Below, one piece after another: positions 1 through 7,991 of a stretch of 64,000 nt of DNA (its first letter is position 1; each line of letters starts with the position of its first letter). The DNA is from Sphaerisporangium sp. TRM90804. GTDB lineage: Bacteria; Actinomycetota; Actinomycetes; Streptosporangiales; Streptosporangiaceae. The DNA lies in assembly GCF_029846175.1 (NCBI RefSeq), contig NZ_JARWAC010000023.1, positions 102,047-166,046 on the forward strand, in the 5' to 3' direction. The notes beneath the pieces were generated by a model, which saw nothing but the letters and a program-made list of their open reading frames with translations, was not told where the DNA came from and did not search any database. Made by a program: the position numbers and the translations under genes.

Positions 1-1
1 C

Positions 2-634
<633 letters not shown>

Positions 635-640
635 CCGGCG

Positions 641-1579
641 CTACTCCGGCGTGCGGGCGCGCAGGGCCTGGATGAACCAGTCGAGCACCGGGGTGAGGGT
701 CTCCGGCGGAGCCCAGCCGTTGATCACCGCAAGGAGGCGGGAGTACTGCTCTCTGCGGGGATCGTTCGCGGCCTCCAGCCGGGTCAGCAGGCGGTGCCGG
801 AGGGCGTCGTCGTCCGGGTGGCCCAGGGCGTGCGCGTATCGGCTCGTCACGGAGGCGACGACGAGGCCGGCCTCAGGGGAGGACGGGGCGATGCCCGCCT
901 CCACTGCCGGGCCGGCCTGCTCGCGGACCATCGCGGTGGAGTCCCGCTGCACGGTCGTGGTGCCGCTCTGGGAGCGGTCGGCCGCGTGATGTTCGGCCAT
1001 GCGGCGCATGCCGGTGCGGAATCCGGGGTCCTGGGACAGTTCGGCCAGCTCCACCCAGGCCCGCACCTGTTCGGCCTCGGGGTCGCCGGGCAGCTCGGGG
1101 GTCATCGTGCGCCTCGCGCCCGCGAAGCGGTGGTCGACGTCCAGGCCGTCGAAGGCGGCGTCGAGGAACTCGCCGATCAGACGTCGGCGCTCGTCCTCGG
1201 AGAGCTTGGCGAGCTTGTGCATGAGATCGATCTCCTTCGGGGTGGACCCGCGCTCGGCGACCGCCGTCAGCACCGCGCGCCGCAGGCGCAGGGTCCTGAT
1301 CTGCACCGCCAGCGCCTCGGCGTGGGCGGCGGCGACGTCGGCGAGCGAGATCTCCCGCTCCACGACCTTGCGGATCGTGGAAAGGTCGAGTCCCAGGTCG
1401 CGCAGCGTCCGCACCAGTTCGAGGCGGGCGAGGGCGTCGGCGTCGTAGAGGCGGTAGCCGGCCGGGCTGCGGCCGGACGGGGGCACGATCCCGCGATCGG
1501 AGTAGAACCGGATGGCCTTCACCGTCAGCCCCGTCCGCTCGGCCAGCTCCCCGATCGAGTAGAGCCCGTCCCCGTCCAT
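641..1579 (-). CDS. MerR family transcriptional regulator
   Basis: The 312-residue protein starts with a MerR winged helix (YSIGELAERTGLTVKAIRFY, then RSPAGYRLYDADALARLELV), followed by a helical dimerisation segment of about 60 residues and a long C-terminal region. MerR proteins bind and distort promoters with over-long spacers. The C-terminal domain (about residues 120-312) has no cysteine cluster for metal sensing, so an organic ligand or a drug is more likely; this is inference. The gene lies 33 bp downstream of, and codirectional with, the EamA exporter gene, so the two may be cotranscribed or functionally linked. Confidence 0.88.
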   Translation of the reverse strand: MDGDGLYSIGELAERTGLTVKAIRFYSDRGIVPPSGRSPAGYRLYDADALARLELVRTLRDLGLDLSTIRKVVEREISLADVAAAHAEALAVQIRTLRLRRAVLTAVAERGSTPKEIDLMHKLAKLSEDERRRLIGEFLDAAFDGLDVDHRFAGARRTMTPELPGDPEAEQVRAWVELAELSQDPGFRTGMRRMAEHHAADRSQSGTTTVQRDSTAMVREQAGPAVEAGIAPSSPEAGLVVASVTSRYAHALGHPDDDALRHRLLTRLEAANDPRREQYSRLLAVINGWAPPETLTPVLDWFIQALRARTPE

Positions 1580-1612
1580 GCCCCCACCCTCCCGCCTCCC
1601 CTCAGGGGAGAC

Positions 1613-2587
1613 TCAAGCCCCGCGCCGCCCGGCCGAGAGCACGAGCACCGCCGCCAGCAGCACCACCGCGCCGAGCAGGCCCGGCACCGTGAGCCGCTCG
1701 CCGAGGAACCCCACCGCGATCGCCGCCGCCGCGAGCGGTTCCACGAGCGCGACGACCGAGGCCGTGGTCGCCGTGACGGCCCGTAGCCCCGTGAAGAACA
1801 GCCCGTACGCCAGCGCGCTCGGCACCAGCCCCAGGTACGCCAGCATCGCGACGACCGTAGCCGGATCGCCACGCCCGGGGAGAAGCCCGGACACCAGCGC
1901 GAACGGCAGCAGGCACAACGTCCCCACGACGAAACCGACCAAGGCGCTGCCGAGAGGATCATCCTGGCCACCCTGGGCGCGGTCGCCCCGGGTGAGCGGC
2001 GTGGCCGGTGCGCGTCCCATGACACTCCTGGTCAGCAGGGTGGTCGCCGCGTAGGCCACGGCCGACAGCACGGCCAGGGCGACGCCCGCGCCCGGCCGTC
2101 CAGCGGCCGGGCCGGTGGCGGCCCCGCCGCCGAGCACCATCAGCACCAGCCCCGCCAGTGCCGAGGCGACGACCAGGACGCCTCGGCCGCCGAGGCGCTC
2201 GCCCAGCCAGAGCCGGGAGCCCAGCGCCACGAGGACCGGCCCGGAGCCGAGCGTCACCACCGTCGCGATCGCGACCCCGGCCGACCCCACGGCCGCGAAG
2301 TACGCGGTCTGGTAGAGGGCCATCCCGGCCCCCGTCGCGACGAGCCGCATGGGCGCTCGCCGCACCTGCTCGACGAGCGACGACGCGCCCCGCCCGCGCA
2401 GCAGCGGCCAGGCCACGCCGAGCGCCAGCGCGCCTCCGGCAAAGCGCCAGAAGGACACCGCCGACGAGTCGAGCCCACTGGCGGAGTACAACACGGCGGC
2501 GACCGCGCCGCCCGTCCCCCACGCGGTCGCCGCCACGGCGATGAGGAACACGGCCCTGCCGGACGGCAGGGGACCAACACGAAGCAT
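1613..2587 (-). CDS. EamA/DMT family transporter
   Basis: A membrane protein of about 324 residues with two EamA-type halves of about five hydrophobic helices each, for example FLIAVAATAWGTGGAVAAVL at the N-terminus and a second half beginning near ALAVLSAVAYAATTLL. Family members export metabolites or small drugs. The start was placed at the ATG at 2587 because GGAG sits 6 nt upstream; a longer frame to 2647 lacks this support and would run into the attenuator hairpin. The leader of about 140 nt encodes a short peptide and two competing hairpins, so expression is probably controlled by attenuation. The MerR gene follows. Confidence 0.85.
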   Translation of the reverse strand: MLRVGPLPSGRAVFLIAVAATAWGTGGAVAAVLYSASGLDSSAVSFWRFAGGALALGVAWPLLRGRGASSLVEQVRRAPMRLVATGAGMALYQTAYFAAVGSAGVAIATVVTLGSGPVLVALGSRLWLGERLGGRGVLVVASALAGLVLMVLGGGAATGPAAGRPGAGVALAVLSAVAYAATTLLTRSVMGRAPATPLTRGDRAQGGQDDPLGSALVGFVVGTLCLLPFALVSGLLPGRGDPATVVAMLAYLGLVPSALAYGLFFTGLRAVTATTASVVALVEPLAAAAIAVGFLGERLTVPGLLGAVVLLAAVLVLSAGRRGA

Positions 2588-2643
2588 CTTCGTCTCCAAC
2601 GACTCGCTGTCCCGATGAGAACTCGCACTCGCGGACAGCGAAG

Positions 2644-2705
2644 CCACGCCCCCGGGCGGTGCCCGGGGGCGTGGAGGTGGAGCGCGCCGCCCGCTTAGCG
2701 GGCGG
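2644..2705 (-). promoter_or_regulatory. Attenuator leader of the EamA gene: two competing hairpins
   Basis: Read on the minus strand, the 3' element (2674-2644) is a perfect 14-bp stem CCACGCCCCCGGGC with an ACC loop, terminator-like but without a U tract. The 5' element (2705-2687) is an 8-bp stem CCGCCCGC/GCGGGCGG with a TAA loop that contains the leader-peptide stop codon. The 3' arm of the first stem (CGGGCGG) can instead pair with CCGCCCG in the loop and 3' arm of the terminator. A ribosome halted on the leader's proline codons would cover the 5' arm and allow that antiterminator pairing. The pairings are seen in sequence; the mechanism is inferred. Confidence 0.6.
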
Positions 2706-2730
2706 GCGGCGGCGAGACGTTGAGACGCAT
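2695..2730 (-). CDS. 11-residue leader peptide upstream of the EamA gene
   Basis: ATG at 2730 opens the short frame MRLNVSPPPAR, which stops at TAA (2697-2695) inside the loop of the first leader hairpin. Three consecutive prolines followed by Ala-Arg are a plausible stalling sequence, since polyproline slows ribosomes. A possible -10 (TAGGTT) lies 7 nt upstream of the ATG, which would give a leaderless transcript starting at or near the ATG. It has no recognisable homologue here; support comes from its exact register with the attenuator stems. Confidence 0.5.
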   Translation of the reverse strand: MRLNVSPPPAR

Positions 2731-2767
2731 GCCGTGGAACCTAACACCGCAGGCCGAGAAGAACGAC

Positions 2768-3012
2768 GACTTATCGGGGCCCACCCCAGGAGGCCCAAGT
2801 GGCCGGATATAGGGGCTCACCCAGAAGGCCCGAGTGGCCCGTTATCGGGCTCGCCCCAGGATGCCCGAGTGGAGGGTCATCAGGGCCCCAGTACACCCGG
2901 GTGGCTGGTTATCGGGCTCGCCCCAGGAGGCTCGGATGGCCGGTTGCCGGGGTTCGCCCAAGACGCCCGAGTGGGTGGATATCGGAGTCCGCCCTAGTAC
3001 GCCCGAGTGGCG
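2768..3012. repeat. Degenerate tandem repeats of about 35 bp, 6-7 copies
   Basis: Successive units begin near 2791, 2826, 2861, 2893, 2928, 2963 and 2999, with a partial unit before 2791. Unit lengths are 32-36 bp. The conserved blocks are GCCCGAGTGG and TTATCGGGCTCGCCCCAGG. The array fills the spacer between the upstream end of the EamA leader and the 3' end of the AhpD-like gene. There are no unique spacers of the CRISPR type, because repeat and spacer drift together. Function unknown. Confidence 0.8.
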
Positions 3013-3024
3013 GCGTGCTCCTCC

Positions 3025-3498
3025 TCAGGAGTACTGGCCGACCTGGTAGTCGCCGGCGGGCCGCTGGACGATGACGCTGAGGCGGTTCCAGGCGTTGATG
3101 AACGCGATGAGAGCCACGAGAGCGCCGAGCTGCTCCTCGTCGTAGTGCTTGGCGGCGTTCGCCCAGGCGTCGTCCGTGACGCCGCCGGCCGCGTCGGCGA
3201 TGCGGGTGCCCTGCTCCGCCAGTTCCAGAGCGGCGCGCTCGGCCTCGGTGAAGACCGTGGCCTCCCGCCAGGCGGCGATCAGGTTGAGGCGTACCGAGGT
3301 CTCCCCGGCGTGCGCGGCCTCCTTGGTGTGCATGTCGGTGCAGTAACCGCAGCCGTTGATCTGGCTGGCGCGGATCTTCACCAGCTCCTGCGTCGCGGCC
3401 GGCAGCGCTGAGTCCGCGAGCGGCTTGCCCGCCGCGACGAGGTACTTCAGGGCCTTGCCTGCGACATCGGTGCCGTGAAGGTTCATGCGAGCATCCAT
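3025..3498 (-). CDS. AhpD-like / carboxymuconolactone decarboxylase family protein
   Basis: A protein of 157 residues with the AhpD core motif INGCGYCTDMHTKEA: a Cys-X2-Cys pair followed by His, which in alkylhydroperoxidase D-like proteins forms the redox-active site. Helices follow, including EEQLGALVALIAFINAWNRL. It probably acts as a cytosolic peroxidase or redox partner; the substrate is unknown. The ATG at 3498 is preceded by AAGGAG with good spacing. It is transcribed alone, with a repeat array downstream. Confidence 0.88.
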   Translation of the reverse strand: MDARMNLHGTDVAGKALKYLVAAGKPLADSALPAATQELVKIRASQINGCGYCTDMHTKEAAHAGETSVRLNLIAAWREATVFTEAERAALELAEQGTRIADAAGGVTDDAWANAAKHYDEEQLGALVALIAFINAWNRLSVIVQRPAGDYQVGQYS

Positions 3499-3841
3499 GG
3501 CGCTCTCCTTAGGTTTGTTCGGTGGCTACACCTCTCTGACCGAACAGCCGGGCAGAACGTGACAGGAACGGATGTGAGGTGCGTCTCCCCGCGTGCACTC
3601 GCGGCGGGCCGCCCGCGAATCTGGGATCCGCCGAGCCGTCGCCCCTCCTCATCACGATAGTCCGGGCCACCTCCGGCCCGACTCACGCCCGTGATCGTCG
3701 TGTGGCCCATCCTGTGGGCCGTCGTGCGGCGCCGCCCCGGCGCGGCCCGAAGCCTCGACGGCGGCGGTGACGCGGACCCGGCTGCGGCCGTGGCCGTCGC
3801 CGTCGCCGTCGGCGCGGAGCGGCCCCGCGTACCTCGTGACA
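3499..3841. other. Intergenic stretch with no gene seen
   Basis: This GC-rich spacer separates two divergent genes. The frames through it are short, arginine/proline-rich and lack ribosome binding sites. It presumably holds the AhpD-like gene's promoter, but no clear hexamer pair was found. Confidence 0.5.
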
Positions 3842-3898
3842 TTGACAAGATGAGTGGCGACTCATATTTTGAGCGACAGATCATGAGTGCTGACTCAT
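3842..3898 (+). promoter_or_regulatory. Strong sigma70-type promoter with two TetR-like operators
   Basis: TTGACA (3842-3847) and TATTTT (3865-3870) are separated by 17 bp, close to the housekeeping consensus and AT-rich for this DNA. One perfect dyad, ATGAGT-GGCG-ACTCAT (3850-3865), lies in the spacer; a second, ATGAGT-GCTG-ACTCAT (3883-3898), covers the start region. The centres are 33 bp apart, about three helical turns, so two repressor dimers could bind one face of the helix. The half-sites resemble TetR-family operators. No TetR gene lies next to it, so the repressor acts from elsewhere. Confidence 0.75.
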
Positions 3899-3913
3899 CT
3901 TAGGAGTGCAACG

Positions 3914-4348
3914 GTGAGCGAAGTAGACGAAGTGGCACTGGCCGGGCCGCGAGAGGCCTTCGAACGATTCCGAGACCACCTGCTGGCGGGCACATCGGCC
4001 GGGCTGGAGACGTTCCTCGCCGACGACGCCGTGGTCGAGACCCCGTTCGCCCCGCCCGGCGCCCCCCGGCACATCGAGGGCCGCGAGGCGTTCGCCGCGA
4101 GGGCCGTCCCTCAACGAGAGGCGCTCCTGAAGCGCATCCGTTTCACCGCCGTACGCGACGTGATCGTCCACGAGACGGCAGACCCGCAGGTCGCGTTCAT
4201 CGAGTACGAACTGGAGGCGACCCGCGAACCCGACGGCCTGCGAGCCGCCGCCCCCTTCGCGGTGGTGGTGCGAGTAGAGAACGGCCGCGTCACCCTGTGG
4301 CGCGAATACCAGAACCCCACGGCGATGGCCCTGCTCGCGACGGTATGA
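3914..4348 (+). CDS. SnoaL-like / NTF2-fold protein
   Basis: A small protein of 144 residues starting VSEVDEVALAG, with the alpha+beta cone pattern of the SnoaL/NTF2 superfamily: N-terminal helix (REAFERFRDHLLAG), DDAVVETPFAPP, then beta strands ending in VENGRVTLWREYQNP. Members act as isomerases, hydrolases or cyclases, or simply bind small molecules; no catalytic assignment is possible here. The GTG at 3914 was chosen because TAGGAG lies just upstream; an earlier in-frame GTG at 3887 falls inside the operator. It is driven by the operator-controlled promoter at 3842-3898, so it is probably derepressed by a ligand. Confidence 0.75.
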   Translation: MSEVDEVALAGPREAFERFRDHLLAGTSAGLETFLADDAVVETPFAPPGAPRHIEGREAFAARAVPQREALLKRIRFTAVRDVIVHETADPQVAFIEYELEATREPDGLRAAAPFAVVVRVENGRVTLWREYQNPTAMALLATV

Positions 4349-4374
4349 CCGATCGGCCGGTCCTCACGGGCCGC

Positions 4375-4438
4375 CGCTGACCCGGCCGCGTACTAACGCT
4401 TGAATCGTCGCTGACCCGGCCGCGTACTCGCGCTTGAA
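4375..4438. repeat. Two 30-bp direct repeats
   Basis: The copies at 4375-4404 and 4409-4438 both read CGCTGACCCGGCCGCGTACT, then two variable bases, then CGCTTGAA. They lie between the SnoaL-like gene and the pentapeptide-repeat gene. They could be a recent slippage duplication or a paired binding site. Confidence 0.75.
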
Positions 4439-4560
4439 ACCGCCGCGTCGCGGCCGGGCGACCGGGGCGGTCAGGCCCTGAATCTTCATGCACGGCCCCA
4501 CCCTCGCCGAACCATCCGCCCTGCGTCACGTTGTCGGAGGGACCTGCTTGACTGCTCGGC

Positions 4561-5259
4561 ATGAACTACACGGAGCTGCTGCGCGACGAGCGGAACATCG
4601 AGGGCCTCGACCTCTCGGAGACCCCGTTGACCGACGTCCTCGCCGCAGAGCCGTACACCTTCAAAGACTGCGACCTGTCGCGGGCCGATCTGCGAGACGC
4701 CGACCTGGTGGGCTACGCCTTCGACGGCTGCGTGCTCGACGGAGCCGACTTCCGCGGCGCCGATCTCGACGGCGCCCGCTTCACCGGCGGCGGCGGCTCC
4801 GACATCAAGTTCATCGGCGCCGAGCTCACCGATGCCACCTTCACCAACGTCGACCTCTCCGCCGCCCGCTTCGGCCACGCCCTGCTCACCGACGTCGCCT
4901 TCACCGGCTGCCGCATGATCGGCGCCACCCTGTCCGACTCGCGCGGCACCCCCTTCACCCTGACGAGCTGCAACCTCACCATGGCCGACGTCTCCGGCTG
5001 CACCTTCCGCAAGCAGACCCTCGACAACATCCGCTTCGACGAGGCCAACCTCGCGGCCTGCGACTTCGCCGGCGCCGTCCTCACCGAATGCAGGCTCAGA
5101 GGCGCCCGCCTCCTGGACACCAAGTTCACCAAGACCGACCTCCGAGGCGCCGACCTGGGCACAATCGACGACACCCAACTCCGCACCCTGGCAGGGGCCA
5201 TAATCAGCCCCGCCCAAGCCGCCGCCCTCCTCGCCGACCGAGGCTTGACGGTCATCTGA
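4561..5259 (+). CDS. Pentapeptide repeat protein
   Basis: A 232-residue protein in which most of the chain follows the A(D/N)LXX or A(D/R)FXX five-residue period, for example CDLSRADLRDADLVG and DGADFRGADLDGARFTG. This pattern folds as a right-handed quadrilateral beta helix. Some relatives (Qnr, MfpA) mimic DNA and protect gyrase, but most have no known function and nothing here singles out gyrase. The ATG at 4561 has no close Shine-Dalgarno, so translation may be leaderless. Its 3' end is 3 bp from the convergent toxin gene. Confidence 0.88.
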   Translation: MNYTELLRDERNIEGLDLSETPLTDVLAAEPYTFKDCDLSRADLRDADLVGYAFDGCVLDGADFRGADLDGARFTGGGGSDIKFIGAELTDATFTNVDLSAARFGHALLTDVAFTGCRMIGATLSDSRGTPFTLTSCNLTMADVSGCTFRKQTLDNIRFDEANLAACDFAGAVLTECRLRGARLLDTKFTKTDLRGADLGTIDDTQLRTLAGAIISPAQAAALLADRGLTVI

Positions 5260-5262
5260 CTT

Positions 5263-5709
5263 TCACGAGGTAAACCACCATTTGGGTGGGGTGACCGCGG
5301 GGTCGATGACGCGTAACCGGCTAGCTGGAGTCGGGTCGACTCCCCTCAGGGTGATCAACCGCTGGCCGTCCGCGTCCTCCAGTACCTCCAGCGCACCGGG
5401 GAGTCCCGCGAGGACCGTCGCGATGGCGACGCCCATACCCGCCAGTCCGGCGTGCTTGTGGGGGTACTCGATTCGGTGTAGTCCGGCGGCTCTGATGGCG
5501 GCGACCTCGCGTGGGCGCTGCATCTGTCGGCCGTCATTGGTCAGCACCACATGCAATCCCTCAGCCGCCGCGCGGGGATAGAGCTGCTCGTCACGGGTTC
5601 CAGACCACTGTGGCAGATCGAGCAGATGGACGATTTCGTGGCTCAGGATGAAAGCGGTGAGCGCCCGATGGAGCGGGCTGGGCACATTCTCATCCAGCAG
5701 CAGCCGCAC
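5263..5709 (-). CDS. DUF5615/PIN-like toxin, VapC45 type
   Basis: A protein of about 148 residues beginning VRLLLDENVPSPLHRAL, the N-terminal strand and acidic motif of PIN-like DUF5615 proteins. It continues with HEIVHLLDLPQWSGTRDEQL and VVLTNDGRQMQRP, which supply further acidic residues expected at a metal-dependent RNase centre. The GTG start at 5709 overlaps the end of the DUF433 gene by 20 bp, the coupling expected for antitoxin-first pairs; the longer upstream part of this frame is an antisense-like arginine/proline-rich shadow. Size and pairing match M. tuberculosis VapBC45 (Rv2018/Rv2019). RNase activity is inferred from family. Confidence 0.75.
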   Translation of the reverse strand: MRLLLDENVPSPLHRALTAFILSHEIVHLLDLPQWSGTRDEQLYPRAAAEGLHVVLTNDGRQMQRPREVAAIRAAGLHRIEYPHKHAGLAGMGVAIATVLAGLPGALEVLEDADGQRLITLRGVDPTPASRLRVIDPAVTPPKWWFTS

Positions 5710-6343
5710 GTGGTTCCCGGGAAGGGTCGTAACTGTCGACGTAGGCGGCGAAGTCGGCCGCGTCCATCGCGGCCGACGCGGTGACGTTCGGGTAGTAGTC
5801 GGAGACCCGCTCGGCGGGCACGCCGTCGCGGAGCAACGCTGCCACCTCGTCGTAGGGCACCCGCGTCCCCTCAATGACCGGGACTCCACCGCGGACGGCG
5901 GGATCCACGCTCACGTGCTCGCGGGGCTGGAGAAGATCGGGAATGTGCCGGCCGTCGCGGTAGAACGGGCGCAGGACGTCGATCATCTCGTGGATGACGA
6001 CATTCGCCTTACGGGTGACAAGGTCGGTCGCCTGGTCGGGCTCCACGAGGTAGATGCTGCTGCCATCGGCGACCAGCCGGTAAGCCGACAGGTGCTCGCG
6101 TTCACGCAGATCGCCGCGGAGCGTGTCGAGAGCCCGGCGAATCTTCTGCAACGAGGCGTCGTTGCGAAGCCGCACGCAGGTGCGAAGCGCCACCACATCT
6201 CTGAACGAGTACAGGACGGGTCGCACCACGGAGACCTCTGGCACGAGGACGGCCCCGCGGCTCGAACTCGCCTTCCGCCAGTGAGCGAGTTGGCGAAGCG
6301 TGGCGCCCGACAGCGCGGCGGCCAGCGGTGGGCTGTAGGACAC
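5690..6343 (-). CDS. DUF433 antitoxin, VapB45 type
   Basis: A protein of about 217 residues. The N-terminal part (SYSPPLAAALSGATLRQLAHWRK) looks like a MerR-type winged-helix start, and the C-terminal part carries the DUF433 signature DPAVRGGVPVIEGTRVPYDEVAALLRDG. Such two-domain proteins are antitoxin partners of DUF5615 PIN-like toxins. The GTG at 6343 was chosen because GAGGAGG lies 7 nt upstream; an in-frame ATG at 6397 is the alternative. It probably binds its own promoter through the N-terminal domain (inference). It is first in a two-gene operon. Confidence 0.78.
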   Translation of the reverse strand: MSYSPPLAAALSGATLRQLAHWRKASSSRGAVLVPEVSVVRPVLYSFRDVVALRTCVRLRNDASLQKIRRALDTLRGDLREREHLSAYRLVADGSSIYLVEPDQATDLVTRKANVVIHEMIDVLRPFYRDGRHIPDLLQPREHVSVDPAVRGGVPVIEGTRVPYDEVAALLRDGVPAERVSDYYPNVTASAAMDAADFAAYVDSYDPSREPRAAAAG

Positions 6344-6755
6344 CGCGGCACCTCCTCGCCCGTCTCGCACCAGTTCCCTGGTCATCATCGCAAACATATT
6401 GACGATCTTCGTGGCCTCGTCGCGTGCGCGGGTCGGTTTGCGTGACCGGAACAGGCCAAGTCAGCACTCGGTGTGTTCGTTGGACGGTGGAGGCGGGAGA
6501 TAGGCCAAGGGTTCGCCCGAGTGGCATGCCGTCACTGGGCGAACGCCCGTTCCAAGCTGGACGTTTCGCTGAACCTGCGGGCTCTGATACTCCGAGAGCG
6601 TTTCGTGACCGCCGCCCGGTGCCTGTCTGTTGCCTTCACGTTGGCGTCAACGTTCTAGCGTGGCGCGACGGCCGAGGTCAGGCAGGGCGGACGCGTGGTG
6701 GGCGACGCCAGTTCATCGCCTTCGGCCGCCGACCCGGCCGAGCGAAGGAACGACG
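6344..6755. promoter_or_regulatory. Divergent intergenic region with a dyad at 6638-6653
   Basis: This 412-bp spacer separates the TA operon from the luciferase-like gene. The only clear element is the perfect dyad ACGTTG-GCGT-CAACGT (6638-6653), followed by TAGCGT (6656-6661), which could be the -10 of the downstream gene. No gene is convincing here. Confidence 0.45.
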
Positions 6756-7610
6756 ATGAAGTTCGCCGTCAGCTACAACACCGCCTATCACGGTGTCGAC
6801 CCCGACAGGATCATCGCTTATGCCCGGCACGCGGAGGCGTGCGGCTTCGAGGCGCTGTACGTGCCCGAGCACATCGCCCTGTACCCCGGTGCGATGTTCG
6901 GCGCCTACGAGATGCCGCCGTCCCTGCCGTACGCCGACCCGCTCGACTGCCTGAGCTTCGTCGCCGCGGCGACGAGCACCCTCCTGCTGGGAACGGGCGT
7001 CCTGCTGTTGCCGTACCACCACCCGGTGGTCCTGGCCAAGCGCCTGGCGACCATCGACGTCCTGTCCAAGGGCCGGATGCGGCTGCTGACGGTAGGTCTC
7101 GGCACCCTGCCCGGCGAGGCCCAGGCGATGGGAGTCGACTTCGCCACCCGAGGCCGCCGCGCCGACGAGGCCATCGACGTGATGCGGCTCCTGTGGGCGG
7201 GCGGCGAAGACGGCGTCAGCTTCGCGGGTGAGTTCTTCGCCTTCACCGACCTGTGCCAGTACCCCAAGCCCTACGAGGCCACCCATTTGCCGATCCACAT
7301 CGGCGGCTCCAGCCGCGCCGCGGCCCGCCGCGCCGGCCGCCGAGGCGACGGCTACTTCCCCGGCGGCGCACTGGACCCCACCGAACGCGCCCTGCAATGG
7401 AACCTCGCCCAAACAACCGCCGCCGAAGCGGGCCGCACCACCCAAGCCCTGCAATACACCCGCTGGGCCTCCACCGACCTGACCCCCGCGCAAGCAGAAG
7501 CACACGCCGCCCAAGGCGTAACCCGCCTCGTCGTCACCCCCACCACCCCCCACCCAGCCCGACAACACGACGAACTCTCCGCCCTCGCCGACCGCTTCGC
7601 CCTCGTCTGA
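6756..7610 (+). CDS. LLM-class (luciferase-like) F420-dependent oxidoreductase
   Basis: A 284-residue TIM-barrel protein starting MKFAVSYNTAYHGVDPDRI, with the usual landmarks of the bacterial luciferase-like family: EACGFEALYVPEHIALYPG, a TLLLGTGVLLLPYHHPVVLAKRLATID strand-helix and RMRLLTVGLGTLPGEAQAMG. In actinomycetes these enzymes usually use F420H2 as the hydride donor. The substrate is unknown. The ATG at 6756 follows GAAGGAA with good spacing. The 3' third is extremely C-rich at wobble positions. It stands alone downstream of the dyad at 6638. Confidence 0.85.
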   Translation: MKFAVSYNTAYHGVDPDRIIAYARHAEACGFEALYVPEHIALYPGAMFGAYEMPPSLPYADPLDCLSFVAAATSTLLLGTGVLLLPYHHPVVLAKRLATIDVLSKGRMRLLTVGLGTLPGEAQAMGVDFATRGRRADEAIDVMRLLWAGGEDGVSFAGEFFAFTDLCQYPKPYEATHLPIHIGGSSRAAARRAGRRGDGYFPGGALDPTERALQWNLAQTTAAEAGRTTQALQYTRWASTDLTPAQAEAHAAQGVTRLVVTPTTPHPARQHDELSALADRFALV

Positions 7611-7991
7611 CCATCCCGCCTGATACTCCCGCCAGCACGTGGGACCCCGTACCTGGACTCGTCCACGCTGCCGGTGGCCCGGAGCCCGTGACTTGCGCCC
7701 ACCCCCACAAGAACGGTCGGCAGCCAAGCCGCCGACGTCCGAATCACTCCTCACCGATGATTTGGTATCAGCCCTAATGAGTTCACACCGCGTTTTCTTG
7801 GGGGCGAGCGGCGTCCTGAACTGCCGCTATCGGCTACGAGTAACGCTGAGTGGTGTCGCGGAGACGAAAAGCGCGTTGACAGCCCCCGTCAGCCCGATCA
7901 TGATTGCCGCGTTTGATCACTTTTATGTGTGCTTTATGCGGTCCGCAGGGGCGCGGCGCCGCTAGTCGACGGGGCTTTCCGGAGGAATGGC
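7611..7991 (+). promoter_or_regulatory. Leader of the RHS gene with a candidate promoter
   Basis: In 381 bp the only promoter-like pair is TTGACA (7876-7881) and CATGAT (7899-7904), 17 bp apart, about 90 bp before the RHS start. The DNA is noticeably lower in GC than the preceding gene. No coding frame is convincing. Confidence 0.4.

Noticed and set aside
2768..3012. CRISPR array
   Set aside because: The units are contiguous and degenerate throughout, with no unique spacers and no cas genes nearby.
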